43,441 bases of DNA from JALZOC01 sp031361295 (GCA_031361295.1 JANMCN010000147.1:1-43441); one strand, 5' to 3'; shown: positions 25,648-33,888, counted from the first letter of the stretch. Notes: generated by a model from the sequence alone, not told the origin. Program-made: numbers and translations.

Positions 25648-26736
25648 ATGCTTCCGACGATAGATTGGCAGGGGGACGTGGTCGTCATGGTCGACCAGCG
25701 CAAGCTGCCCGGGCAGGAGATCTACCTCCGGTGCCGGACGGCGCAGGAAGTCGCCAAGGCGATCCGCACCATGGTGATCCGCGGCGCTCCCGCGATCGGC
25801 GTGGCGGCCGCGATGGGCCTCGCGCTCGGCATGCGGCGGAGCTCGGCGAAGGGAACCCGCCAGTTCGCGGTCGAATTCCAGAAGACGTGCGACATGATGG
25901 CGGCGACCCGGCCGACCGCGGTCAACCTGTTCTGGGCCATTGACCGGATGAAGGGGGCGTTCGCCGCCGGCGTCGAGTCCGGCGAGTCCACGGAGGAGCT
26001 CGCGAACCGCCTCGAAAAAGAGGCGCGGGCGATTCACGACGAGGACGTCGCGAACTGCCGGCTGATGGGCGGAGTGGGCGCGGCCGTCGTCCCCGACGGC
26101 GCGCGGGTCCTGACGCACTGCAACGCCGGCGCGCTCGCCACCGCGGGCTACGGGTCGGCGCTGGGCGTCATCCGGGCCGCGGTCGAGCAGGGAAAGAAGA
26201 TCGCGGTCTTTGCGGACGAGACCCGGCCCTTCATGCAGGGGGCGCGCCTGACCGCCTGGGAGCTCATCCGCGAGGGGATCAGCACGACCGTCATCACCGA
26301 AAGCATGGCCGGCCCGCTCATGCGCGGCGGCGAGATCGACCTCATTGTCGTCGGCGCGGATCGCATTGCCGCCAACGGCGACACGGCGAACAAGATCGGG
26401 ACCTACACCGTTGCGGTCCTCGCGCGCGAGCACAAGCTCCCGTTTTACGTGGCGGCGCCGATTTCCACCATCGACCTCGCGACCCCTGACGGCGACCACA
26501 TCCCGATCGAAGAGCGCGACCAGCGCGAGGTCACCCACCTGGGGGCGTCCCGCGTCACGCCCATCGGGGCGCTCATCCGCAATCCCGCCTTCGACGTGAC
26601 GCCGCACCGGTTCATCACCGGCATCATCACCGAACGGGGAATTTTCACGGCCCCGTACGCGGAATCGCTCAAGAGCGCGGTCGGGGGCGCCGCCTCCGCC
26701 ACCGACCCGGGCCAGGCCTCGGCTCCCGAGCGCTGA
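25648..26736 (+). CDS. mtnA: S-methyl-5-thioribose-1-phosphate isomerase
   Basis: Aldose-ketose isomerase of methionine salvage (methylthioribose 1-phosphate to methylthioribulose 1-phosphate). It has 362 residues and belongs to the eIF2B-alpha-like fold. Motifs: IRGAPAIGVAAAMG, the active-site cysteine in THCNAGALATAGYG, ADETRPFMQGARLTAWEL, and the catalytic Asp in VVGADRIAANGDTANKIGTY. It starts 7 bp after the deaminase stop, inside the nucleoside operon. No mtnP, mtnK or other methionine-salvage gene is nearby, so its substrate here might be another 5-modified pentose 1-phosphate. Confidence 0.93.
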   Translation: MLPTIDWQGDVVVMVDQRKLPGQEIYLRCRTAQEVAKAIRTMVIRGAPAIGVAAAMGLALGMRRSSAKGTRQFAVEFQKTCDMMAATRPTAVNLFWAIDRMKGAFAAGVESGESTEELANRLEKEARAIHDEDVANCRLMGGVGAAVVPDGARVLTHCNAGALATAGYGSALGVIRAAVEQGKKIAVFADETRPFMQGARLTAWELIREGISTTVITESMAGPLMRGGEIDLIVVGADRIAANGDTANKIGTYTVAVLAREHKLPFYVAAPISTIDLATPDGDHIPIEERDQREVTHLGASRVTPIGALIRNPAFDVTPHRFITGIITERGIFTAPYAESLKSAVGGAASATDPGQASAPER

Positions 26737-26739
26737 GCG

Positions 26740-27861
26740 ATGAACCTGCTCGCCATCGAGACGTCCTGCGACGAAACGGCTGCCGCGGTCATCGACGAGA
26801 CCGGCGACGATGCGCGCCCCTGGCGCGCGCGTTCGAGCGTCGTGGCGTCGCAGGTGGCCATTCACCGCGAATGGGGGGGCGTGGTGCCGGAACTCGCCTC
26901 CCGCCAGCACGTGCGGGACATCTGCGGGGTCGTCGAGGCCGCCCTCGCGCAGGGAGACGTGACCCTCGACGATATCGGCGCAGTCGCGGTCACGCAGGGC
27001 CCCGGGCTCGTCGGCTCGCTGCTGGTGGGGGTGGCGTTTGGCAAAGCGCTGGCCTGGTCGCGCGGCATTCCGGTCATTCCCGTCCATCACCTGGCGGGCC
27101 ACATCGAGTCGTTGACCCTCGCCCACGGCGAGCTGCCGCTTCCGGCTGCGGTACTCGTGGTCTCCGGCGGGCACACCAGCCTCTACCTGATTCGGGCGCG
27201 GGGCCAATACCAGGTGATTGGTCGGACGCGCGACGACGCGGCTGGGGAGGCCTACGACAAGGTCGCGAAGCTCCTGGGCCTCGGGTATCCGGGCGGCCCG
27301 GCGATCGATCGCGCCGCCCGCACCGGCAACGATCGGGCGTACGACTTTCCGGTGACCCGGCTGACCCACGCCGATCGCAACACCCCGACCTCGACCGGCG
27401 ACGGCGTGCTGCCCGCCGACATCGCGCGCCGGATCGACTTCAGCTTCAGCGGTCTCAAGACTGCCGTGCTGCGGCTCGTGCGGGAACGAACCGGCGCAGA
27501 GCAGGGGGGCAAGGCCGGGGCCGCGGGCGAGGGAGGATCGACGCTGCCGGCCCAGGACATCGCCGATATCTGCGCCAGCTTCCAGCGCGCCGTCGTCGGC
27601 GCCCTCCTCGATCGGACGTTCGAGGCGGCACGCTGGCTCGAGGCGAAGAGCGTCGGGCTCGCCGGCGGGGTGTCCGCGAACAGCCGCCTGCGGAGCGACG
27701 CCGAGGCGCGCGGGGTTCGCTACGGCATCCCTGTCTTCATCCCGCCCCTGGCCCTCTCGACCGACAACGCCGCGATGATTGGCGCCGCCGCGCTGCGCCG
27801 CTACCGCACCGCGGGTCCGGGAGGATGGGACTTCAACGCCGAGGCGGGGCTCATTTTGTGA
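26740..27861 (+). CDS. tsaD: tRNA N6-threonylcarbamoyladenosine transferase TsaD
   Basis: Essential tRNA modification enzyme that transfers the threonylcarbamoyl group to A37 of ANN-decoding tRNAs, with TsaB, TsaC and TsaE encoded elsewhere. It has 373 residues. ASKHA-fold motifs: LAIETSCDETAAAV, QGPGLVGSLLVG, the metal-binding HHLAGHIES, VVSGGHTSLYL, DDAAGEAYDKVAKLLGLGYPGGP, and LAGGVSANSRLR with the final TDNAAMIG. It starts 3 bp after mtnA. A somewhat long insert (about residues 250-268, Gly-rich) is present. Array D follows directly after its stop. Confidence 0.97.
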   Translation: MNLLAIETSCDETAAAVIDETGDDARPWRARSSVVASQVAIHREWGGVVPELASRQHVRDICGVVEAALAQGDVTLDDIGAVAVTQGPGLVGSLLVGVAFGKALAWSRGIPVIPVHHLAGHIESLTLAHGELPLPAAVLVVSGGHTSLYLIRARGQYQVIGRTRDDAAGEAYDKVAKLLGLGYPGGPAIDRAARTGNDRAYDFPVTRLTHADRNTPTSTGDGVLPADIARRIDFSFSGLKTAVLRLVRERTGAEQGGKAGAAGEGGSTLPAQDIADICASFQRAVVGALLDRTFEAARWLEAKSVGLAGGVSANSRLRSDAEARGVRYGIPVFIPPLALSTDNAAMIGAAALRRYRTAGPGGWDFNAEAGLIL

Positions 27862-27944
27862 GTATCCAGTTCTCAGTCTCCAGTCCCTCAAGTGAGAAAA
27901 CTGGAAACTGGAAACTGGAAACTGAAACTGGAAACTGAAACTGG
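27861..27944 (+). repeat. Heptamer array D, inverted, between tsaD and yjbQ
   Basis: The left arm (27861-27888) has four units: AGTATCC, AGTTCTC, AGTCTCC, AGTCCCT. The right arm (27898-27944) has seven AAACTGG units, two of them shortened to AAACTG. The arms are mutually complementary (CAGTTT/AAACTG), so the RNA can form a long hairpin around a short loop. The first left-arm base is the last base of the tsaD stop codon. Right after the right arm comes GGAAG, which together with the last GG of the repeat forms the only ribosome binding site candidate for the TTG at 27956. Confidence 0.88.
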
Positions 27945-27955
27945 GAAGTACACGC

Positions 27956-28372
27956 TTGCACATCCTGACCGACTACCTCTGGTTCAACACCAAGGCGCCG
28001 CAGGAGTTCATCCGGATCACGGACGACGTGGCGGCGATTGTCACGGCGAGCGGGATCCGCGACGGCATGGCGCTCGTGTCGGCCATGCACATCACGTCGG
28101 GCGTGTACGTGAATGACTGGGAGGACGGGCTGATCGAGGATTTCCAGGTGTGGCTCGAGAAGCTCGCACCCGCCGGTCTGCCCTACAAGCACCACCAGAC
28201 CGGGGAGGACAATGCCGACGCGCACCTGAAGCGCACCATCATGGGGCACCAGGTCATCGTCCCGATCACGAACGGCGCGCTCGACCTCGGCCCGTGGGAA
28301 CAGGTGTTCTATGCGGAGTTCGACGGGCGCCGCAGGAAGCGCGTGGTGGTCAAGGCCATGGGCGTAGTGTAA
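27956..28372 (+). CDS. yjbQ: YjbQ/UPF0047 family protein
   Basis: Small trimeric enzyme family sometimes described as secondary thiamine-phosphate synthase; the physiological role is unclear. It has 138 residues, the usual length, with the conserved His-rich motif HHQTGEDNADAHLKR, MGHQVIVPITNG and the family-typical GPWEQVFYAEFDG. The start is TTG, with GGGAAG 7 nt upstream that derives partly from the preceding heptamer array. The next gene (HD phosphohydrolase) starts 12 bp after its stop. Confidence 0.9.
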   Translation: MHILTDYLWFNTKAPQEFIRITDDVAAIVTASGIRDGMALVSAMHITSGVYVNDWEDGLIEDFQVWLEKLAPAGLPYKHHQTGEDNADAHLKRTIMGHQVIVPITNGALDLGPWEQVFYAEFDGRRRKRVVVKAMGVV

Positions 28373-28383
28373 GGTGCAGTGTC

Positions 28384-28953
28384 GTGACGATATCGAGAGA
28401 GGCCGCCTGGGCGCTGGTCACCGAGTACACGCAGGGCGAGAGCCTCCGCAAGCACATGCTGGCCGTCGAAGCGGCCGTGCGCGGCTACGCGCGTCTGTGG
28501 GGAGAGCCCGAAGAGGACTGGGCCGTGGTGGCGCTCCTGCACGATTTCGATTACGAGCGCTACCCTGACCTCGAGAACCACCCGTACCGCGGAGTCGAGA
28601 TCCTGAAGGCTCGAGGCTACCCCGAGTGGGTGACACGCGCCATTCTGTCCCATGCCGATTATTCCGGCGTCGCCCGCGAGTCGCGGCTGGAGCACGCGCT
28701 CTACGCCTGCGACGAGATGTCAGGCTTCGTGACGGCGTGCGCCCTGATCCGGCCGTCCCGGAGCATCCTCGACCTGGAGGCGTCGTCGGTCGTCAAGCGG
28801 ATGAAGGACAAAGCGTTCGCCCGGGCCGTGTCGCGCGACGACCTGCGTCGGGGCGCCGAGGAACTCGGTCTGCCGCTCCCGGAGCACATCGGGCACGTCA
28901 TCCTGTTCCTCCGGGAACGCGCGGACGCGCTGGGCCTCCGCGGAACTCTCTGA
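28384..28953 (+). CDS. HD-domain phosphohydrolase
   Basis: Metal-dependent HD-superfamily protein of 189 residues. The first metal His is in LRKHMLAVEAA, and the HD pair is in LLHDFDYERYPD. Then HPYRGVEILKARGYPEWV and ILSHADYSG complete the site. The family also keeps ALIRPSRSILDLEASSVVKRMKDKAFAR, seen in many widely distributed but uncharacterised HD proteins. The substrate is unknown, probably a nucleotide or phosphate ester. GTG 28384 is taken with AAGG 9 nt upstream; the frame is open further but overlaps yjbQ. It has no GYP motif, so it is unrelated to cyclic-di-GMP turnover as far as I can see. Confidence 0.87.
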   Translation: MTISREAAWALVTEYTQGESLRKHMLAVEAAVRGYARLWGEPEEDWAVVALLHDFDYERYPDLENHPYRGVEILKARGYPEWVTRAILSHADYSGVARESRLEHALYACDEMSGFVTACALIRPSRSILDLEASSVVKRMKDKAFARAVSRDDLRRGAEELGLPLPEHIGHVILFLRERADALGLRGTL

Positions 28954-28979
28954 GCCCCCGTTTCCGTATAAGCAAACAC

Positions 28980-29963
28980 TTGGACCCGATCACCCCTCTC
29001 ACCCCGCGGGCGTCGAACGGCACGGCTGCCGCCGGCCCGGTCGTCCACCTCGATGCCGTGACTGTCGTCTATGGCGACAACCAGGCGTTGAAGGGCGTCA
29101 GCGCACGGTTCGCCGGGGGGGCGGTCGGCCTCCTGGGCCCGAACGGGGCGGGGAAGAGCACGATGTTGAAAGCTCTCCTCGGCTTCGTCAAGCCCACGGA
29201 AGGACGGATGACCGTGCTCGGGCTCGACGTCGCCGAACGGCCGATGGAGATCCGCGCCCGCATCGGGTACATGCCGGAGAGCGATTCCCACATTCCCGGA
29301 ATGAACGCGGTCTCCTTCGTCGCGTATTGCGGGCAGCTCGCGGGCCTGCCGGCGGTGGATGCGATGCAGCGCGCCCACGAGGTGCTGTACTACGTGGGGC
29401 TGGGGGAGGCCCGCTACCGGAACATCGAGACCTACTCCACGGGCATGAAGCAGCGCATCAAGCTCGCACAGGCACTCGTGCACGATCCCGACCTGCTGTT
29501 TCTCGACGAACCCACGAACGGGATGGACCCCAAGGGGCGCGACGAGATGCTCGATCTCATCCGAGACCTTGGCCACAACAAGAACGTCAATCTGATTCTC
29601 TCGTCTCACCTGCTACCCGACGTCGAATACACGTGCGACGACGTGATCGTGATGGACAAGGGCCAGGTCGTGGCGCAGGGTCCGATCGCCGAATTGAAGG
29701 GGCCGGGCGGGCGGGTCTTCGAGCTGCGGATCAAGGGCAACCTTCCGGGCTTCCTGGATGTCCTGCGCCAGGCCGGCATGGAGGCGGCGTCCACCGACGA
29801 AGACGTGATGCGCGTGTTCGTGCCGGCGGCGCTCGCGGCGGTCGGCAACGATCAGCAGCAGCTCTTCAGGCTGGCCGCGCAATACGGCGTCCAGGTCAGG
29901 CACCTGCGTCCGAGTGTGCCGACGCTCGAGGACGTGTTCGCGAAAGCCGTGGGACAGGACTAA
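28980..29963 (+). CDS. ABC transporter ATP-binding protein (first of two)
   Basis: Energises an ABC-2-type exporter. Starting at TTG 28980 it has 327 residues: nucleotide-binding domain (about 20-235) with Walker A GPNGAGKST, Q-loop region YMPESDSHIPGM, signature YSTGMKQR, Walker B LLFLDEP and the H-loop SSHLLPDVE. A C-terminal regulatory-like part (about 235-327) follows, as in NatA/DrrA-like proteins. The start is uncertain: the frame is open upstream and no clear Shine-Dalgarno is seen; 28980 is preferred because it lies 26 bp after the HD gene stop. The partner permease begins at 30069, beyond array E. Confidence 0.9.
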   Translation: MDPITPLTPRASNGTAAAGPVVHLDAVTVVYGDNQALKGVSARFAGGAVGLLGPNGAGKSTMLKALLGFVKPTEGRMTVLGLDVAERPMEIRARIGYMPESDSHIPGMNAVSFVAYCGQLAGLPAVDAMQRAHEVLYYVGLGEARYRNIETYSTGMKQRIKLAQALVHDPDLLFLDEPTNGMDPKGRDEMLDLIRDLGHNKNVNLILSSHLLPDVEYTCDDVIVMDKGQVVAQGPIAELKGPGGRVFELRIKGNLPGFLDVLRQAGMEAASTDEDVMRVFVPAALAAVGNDQQQLFRLAAQYGVQVRHLRPSVPTLEDVFAKAVGQD

Positions 29964-30021
29964 CGTGCAATGTGCAACGTGCAACGTGCAACGTGCAACG
30001 CGTGCGACGTGCACGGTGCGA
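29964..30021 (+). repeat. Heptamer array E (CGTGCAA type)
   Basis: Units CGTGCAA, TGTGCAA, CGTGCAA x3, then a 2-nt slip, then CGTGCGA, CGTGCAC, GGTGCGA. It begins at the base after the TAA of the first ABC ATPase gene. It has the same 7-bp period as the other arrays but an unrelated unit. The remaining 30022-30068 before the permease gene shows nothing clear. Confidence 0.85.
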
Positions 30022-30068
30022 CCTGCGGCGGGTATCAATGAAATGCTCCTGACTTAGACGTCGAATTC

Positions 30069-30908
30069 ATGCCTATACACGACCAGAGTTATCGGCGATA
30101 CGGCGGCGGCCGGGCCGCGCTCGGGCAGGCATGGCTCGTGATCGCGCGCGCGGGCATCATGACGATGCTCCGCAAGCGCGCGTTCCTTGGTCTCCTCATC
30201 GCGTCATGGGGGCCGTTTCTCGTGCGGGCGGTCCAGATCTACGTGACCGCCAATTATCCGCAGGTGGCCATGTTCGCGCCGACCGCGGAAACGTTCCGGC
30301 AGTTCCTCGAACAACAGGATTTCTTCGTCTTCATCATGACCATTTACGTGGGTGCGGGGCTCATTGCGAACGACCGCCGGGCCAACGCGCTCCAGATCTA
30401 CCTCTCCAAGCCGCTGATGCGCACCGAATACATCGCCGGCAAGGCTGCCGTCCTCTTCACCTTCGTGCTCTTCGTGACGCTCGTCCCGGCGCTCCTGCTG
30501 CTCCTTCTCCAGGTGCTGTTCGCCGGCAGCTTCGTCTTTCTGAAGAAGAACCTGTTCCTGTTTCCGGCGATCACCGTCGCGACGCTACTCCAGGGCCTGC
30601 TGTCCACCTTCACGATGCTCGCGCTGTCGTCGCTCTCGAAGAGCAGCCGGTACGTAGGCATCCTGTATGCGGGCATTCTCTTTTTCACCGCCGCCATCTA
30701 CGGCGCGCTGCTCGCCATCACCGGCAGCACACGGCTGTCGTGGATCTCGCTCAGCGCGAACCTGATGCAGGTGGTCGACGTGATCTTCCGACTCAAGCCG
30801 CGGTACGCCACGCCGTGGCCGGTCTCGTTCATCGTCATTCTCGGGCTCATCGCGCTGTCCATCTCCGTCCTGGAGCGACGGGTGCGCGGCGTGGAGATCG
30901 TGACGTGA
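30069..30908 (+). CDS. ABC-2 type permease (first of two)
   Basis: Membrane part of an exporter, 279 residues with six hydrophobic segments: around 38-55, 90-110, 140-165, 173-200, 205-225 and 245-265. A characteristic cytosolic stretch, GAGLIANDRRANALQIYLSKP, follows the second, as in ABC-2 permeases of the YhaP/NosY-like type. The substrate is unknown. The ATG lacks a strong Shine-Dalgarno. The stop overlaps the start of the second ATPase gene by 4 bp (GTGA), so it is coupled to that ATPase rather than to the first one. Confidence 0.87.
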   Translation: MPIHDQSYRRYGGGRAALGQAWLVIARAGIMTMLRKRAFLGLLIASWGPFLVRAVQIYVTANYPQVAMFAPTAETFRQFLEQQDFFVFIMTIYVGAGLIANDRRANALQIYLSKPLMRTEYIAGKAAVLFTFVLFVTLVPALLLLLLQVLFAGSFVFLKKNLFLFPAITVATLLQGLLSTFTMLALSSLSKSSRYVGILYAGILFFTAAIYGALLAITGSTRLSWISLSANLMQVVDVIFRLKPRYATPWPVSFIVILGLIALSISVLERRVRGVEIVT

Positions 30909-31828
30909 GCGTCCCGGTGGTCACGACGGAGCACGTCTCGAAGTGGTACGGACAGGTGATTGGCTTGAACGATGTCACCGTGAATGTCCCTCCGGGCATC
31001 ACGGGGCTGCTCGGGCCGAATGGCGCCGGCAAGTCCACGTTCATGAAGCTGATTACCGGTCAGCTGCGGCCGAGCAAGGGCTCGGTCACGGTCCTGGGCG
31101 AGCCCATCTGGGACAACCCCCACCTGTATTTCCAGATCGGGTTCTGTCCGGAACAGGACGCGTTCTACGAGCGGATGACGGGGCTCGAGTGGGTGACCGC
31201 CCTCGTGCGCCTCAACGGCCTGACCGACAAGGCCGCCGGCGACGCGGCGCGCCGCGCGCTGACGTCCGTGGACCTGATGGATGCGGCTGACAAGAAAATC
31301 GGCGCCTACAGCAAGGGCATGCGTCAGCGGGTCAAGCTCGCCCAGGCGATCGTCCACGATCCGGACCTGCTCATTCTCGACGAGCCGCTGTCTGGAATGG
31401 ACCCGCTCGCCCGCCGGCGTACCATTCGACTGATTCGTGACTGGGCCCGGGCCGGGAAGAGCATCATCGTCTCCAGTCACATCCTCCACGAGATCGAGTC
31501 GATGACCGCCAACATCCTGCTGATCAACAACGGCCGGATCCTGGCGGAAGGGGACGTGCACCAGATCCGCGACCTCATCGACGAGCACCCGCACACCGTC
31601 TACGTGCGCGCCGAAAACCCGAGGGGGCTTGCCAAGGAGTTCCTCGAGCGCGCGGACGTCCGCAGCATGAAATTCGAGGCAGGGGCTGTCGTGGTCGAGA
31701 CCGGCACGCCCGACGCGTTCTACGCACGCCTGACGGAGCTCGCCGCGAGCGGCGAGTTCGGGGCCATCGAGGAAGTGACCTCGCCGGACGACAATCTCCA
31801 GGCTGTCTTCCAATACCTCGTCAAATAG
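30905..31828 (+). CDS. ABC transporter ATP-binding protein (second of two)
   Basis: 307 residues, with Walker A GPNGAGKST, signature YSKGMRQR, Walker B LLILDEP and H-loop SSHILHEIE. A C-terminal extension (about 225-307) resembles that of the first ATPase. It is similar to but clearly distinct from the first ATPase, so the operon is probably an old duplication of an ATPase/permease pair. The GTG start overlaps the preceding permease stop by 4 bp. It is followed 16 bp later by the second permease. Confidence 0.92.
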   Translation: MSVPVVTTEHVSKWYGQVIGLNDVTVNVPPGITGLLGPNGAGKSTFMKLITGQLRPSKGSVTVLGEPIWDNPHLYFQIGFCPEQDAFYERMTGLEWVTALVRLNGLTDKAAGDAARRALTSVDLMDAADKKIGAYSKGMRQRVKLAQAIVHDPDLLILDEPLSGMDPLARRRTIRLIRDWARAGKSIIVSSHILHEIESMTANILLINNGRILAEGDVHQIRDLIDEHPHTVYVRAENPRGLAKEFLERADVRSMKFEAGAVVVETGTPDAFYARLTELAASGEFGAIEEVTSPDDNLQAVFQYLVK

Positions 31829-31844
31829 GATACGGCCCCAGACG

Positions 31845-32693
31845 ATGACCGAGACGACCGCCACACCCCGTGCGATACCGGCCGCTCCAGGGGTCCTGAC
31901 CGCCGGCCTGCGCATTTTCGACCTGTCGCTGGGCGAGATGCTCTGGTCCCGGCGCACCATCTTCATGCTGCTCGTCGTCGGCGCCCCGGTCGCGATCGCC
32001 GGGTTCCTGCGGGTGCTCGTCGCGCTCGGCGCGCCGATCCTGGAGAGCACGCGGATGACCGGCCCCGCGATCTTCGGCCTGATGATCTGGGTCTTCTACC
32101 TCCGCTTCACCGTGCCGGTGCTTGGCGTGTTCTACGGCACGTCCCTCATGGCGGATGAAGTGGAAGACAAGACCATCACGTATCTCTTCACGCGGCCCGT
32201 CCGCCGCGGCGCCGTGCTGCTCGGGAAATACCTGGCGTATCTGGGCTGCACCGTCCTGGTCGTCCTGCCGTCGGTGGTGCTCGTCTATCTGCTCATCGTG
32301 CCGATGCAGGGCAACCTCGGCGCCTCCTTCATCGACCTCTTGAAGGACCTGGCACTGCTGGCGCTCGGGCTGGCGGTCTACGGGTCGCTGTTTGCCTTCA
32401 TCGGGGCGAAGTTCAAGCGGCCGCTGCTCGTCGGGCTGATCTTCGTGTTCGGGTGGGAACAGGCCGCGCTGGCGTTTCCGGGTTACCTCAAGAAGTTCAC
32501 CGTGGCCTACTACCTGCAGGCCCTCGTGCCGCACGCGATGCCGAACGACAACGCGCTCAGCCTGATCCAGGGAATTTTCCGTGAGAATCCACCCTTGGTC
32601 ACCAGCCTGTTCTGGCTGGGCGCCATCTGGGTTACATTTCTGGCCGCCGCGGCGTGGGTGGTGGAGCGGCGGGAATACGTTCTGGAGCAATGA
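31845..32693 (+). CDS. ABC-2 type permease (second of two)
   Basis: 282 residues with about six membrane segments. After the second comes the cytosolic stretch ADEVEDKTITYLFTRPVRRGAVLLGKY, matching the equivalent stretch of the first permease (ANDRRANALQIYLSKPLMRTEYIAGK), so the two permeases are homologous. It completes a four-gene ATPase-permease-ATPase-permease set that could form one heterotetrameric exporter or two separate ones. The cargo is unknown. The N-terminus (about 1-18, Thr/Ala/Pro) is probably flexible. It ends 104 bp before the next gene, which has its own promoter. Confidence 0.87.
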   Translation: MTETTATPRAIPAAPGVLTAGLRIFDLSLGEMLWSRRTIFMLLVVGAPVAIAGFLRVLVALGAPILESTRMTGPAIFGLMIWVFYLRFTVPVLGVFYGTSLMADEVEDKTITYLFTRPVRRGAVLLGKYLAYLGCTVLVVLPSVVLVYLLIVPMQGNLGASFIDLLKDLALLALGLAVYGSLFAFIGAKFKRPLLVGLIFVFGWEQAALAFPGYLKKFTVAYYLQALVPHAMPNDNALSLIQGIFRENPPLVTSLFWLGAIWVTFLAAAAWVVERREYVLEQ

Positions 32694-32772
32694 CAGGCTC
32701 GCCTCTCTGCACGCTGTACGGAACCGGACGGTCAGGGGCTGCGCAGAAGGAACTTTTTACCCCCCCGATCGG

Positions 32773-32778
32773 TATAAT
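32773..32778 (+). promoter_or_regulatory. -10 box of the 353-aa anchored protein gene
   Basis: A perfect TATAAT, 18 nt before the ATG at 32797, with an AT-rich stretch (AACTTTTTAC) upstream that may serve as a weak -35/UP region. Transcription from about 32785 would leave a leader of about 12 nt containing GAGGT. Confidence 0.55.
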
Positions 32779-32796
32779 CCTGGTGAGGTCACGCGT

Positions 32797-33858
32797 ATGA
32801 CAAAGAAAACTCGGTATTTCATGGCAGGGTCGACCGCTGTTCTCGCCGCAGGCCTGGGAACCGGGTTGATTGCCTACTACGCGGGCGGATTCCAGCCGGT
32901 GTCGGCCTCGGCCGTCGCGAACGAGCTCCGCTACGTGCCGGCGGACGCCAGCCTTGTCGCGTACGCGGACGTGCGCGCCATCATGGATTCGGATCTGCGC
33001 GCCCGCCTGAAGGCCGCGATGCCCATACCGGAGCGCGGGCAGAAGGAATTCCAGGATCAGACCGGGATCGACATCGAGCGCGACATCGATTACGTCGTCG
33101 CGTCGCTCTCGACCGGCGCCGAAAAGTCCGCCCCGCTGGTCGTCGCGCGCGGCCGGTTCAACGACACGCAGCTCGAAGGGCTCATCCGCGAGCACGGCGG
33201 CACGGTCGAACAGTACAAGGGCAAGCGGCTCGTCATTGCGCCGGCACCCGAGACGTCCGTCGCAGCTCCACAGAGGCCGGACGTCACGGCAGACGGCCCT
33301 GATGTCGTGCAGCGCCACATGGAGGCCGCGGCGAACATGCACCAGAACCTGGTGCTCGCGTTCCTCGAGCCCGGCCTCATTGCATTCGGCGATGCGACGG
33401 CGGTCAAGACGGCCATCGACGCGCAGCTCACCGCGCACAGCATCACCGGCAACAGCGAGATGATGGATCTCGTCTCCAACATCGGGCACACCAACAACGC
33501 GTGGGCCGTCGGTCGCTTCGACCTGCTCGCCTCGCATGCGCAGCTGCCCGAGCAGGTCCGGCGCCAGATCCCGGCGATCAAGTGGTTTGCCGCGGCCGGC
33601 CATGTGGACGGCGGCGTATCGGGAAGTCTCCGCGCCGAGGCGCGCGATGACCAGGCAGCCGAGAATCTGCGCGATGTCGTGCGGGGCTTCCTGGCGCTGG
33701 CCCGCATGCAGGCGCAGGCGGATCCGCGAACCTCGCCGCTCGTCGAATCGCTGCAGCTCACGGGCACCGGGAAGACCGTCGCGCTCTCCTTCACCGTGCC
33801 GGCGGAGGTCCTCCAGATGATTCCCAAGGCGCCGCCCGCCGCTGCCGTGAGCCAGTAG
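32797..33858 (+). CDS. Membrane-anchored extracytoplasmic protein of unknown function
   Basis: I do not recognise the family. It has 353 residues: a basic start (MTKKTRYFM), a single hydrophobic segment (about 10-30) with no clear cleavage site, so it is probably an anchor, and a large mixed alpha/beta exported domain. The opening ELRYVPADASLVAYADVRAIMDSDLR and the later GVSGSLRAEARDDQAAENLRDVVRGFLAL resemble duplicated halves of a type common in acidobacterial hypothetical proteins. The second half may be a divergent copy of the first (both contain LLxxHAQLPE/IREHG-like helices and a sheet), but this is tentative. The ATG at 32797 is preceded by GAGGT. A Rho-independent terminator follows. 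Confidence 0.8.
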   Translation: MTKKTRYFMAGSTAVLAAGLGTGLIAYYAGGFQPVSASAVANELRYVPADASLVAYADVRAIMDSDLRARLKAAMPIPERGQKEFQDQTGIDIERDIDYVVASLSTGAEKSAPLVVARGRFNDTQLEGLIREHGGTVEQYKGKRLVIAPAPETSVAAPQRPDVTADGPDVVQRHMEAAANMHQNLVLAFLEPGLIAFGDATAVKTAIDAQLTAHSITGNSEMMDLVSNIGHTNNAWAVGRFDLLASHAQLPEQVRRQIPAIKWFAAAGHVDGGVSGSLRAEARDDQAAENLRDVVRGFLALARMQAQADPRTSPLVESLQLTGTGKTVALSFTVPAEVLQMIPKAPPAAAVSQ

Positions 33859-33888
33859 ACGCCGGCGCGCACGCGTCGCATCCGTTCG

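Noticed and set aside
25552..27963. 803-codon minus-strand frame opposite cdd, mtnA and tsaD
   Set aside because: All three + strand genes are unmistakable. The antisense frame is Arg/Asp/His-rich shadow sequence, and its end spans a heptamer array.
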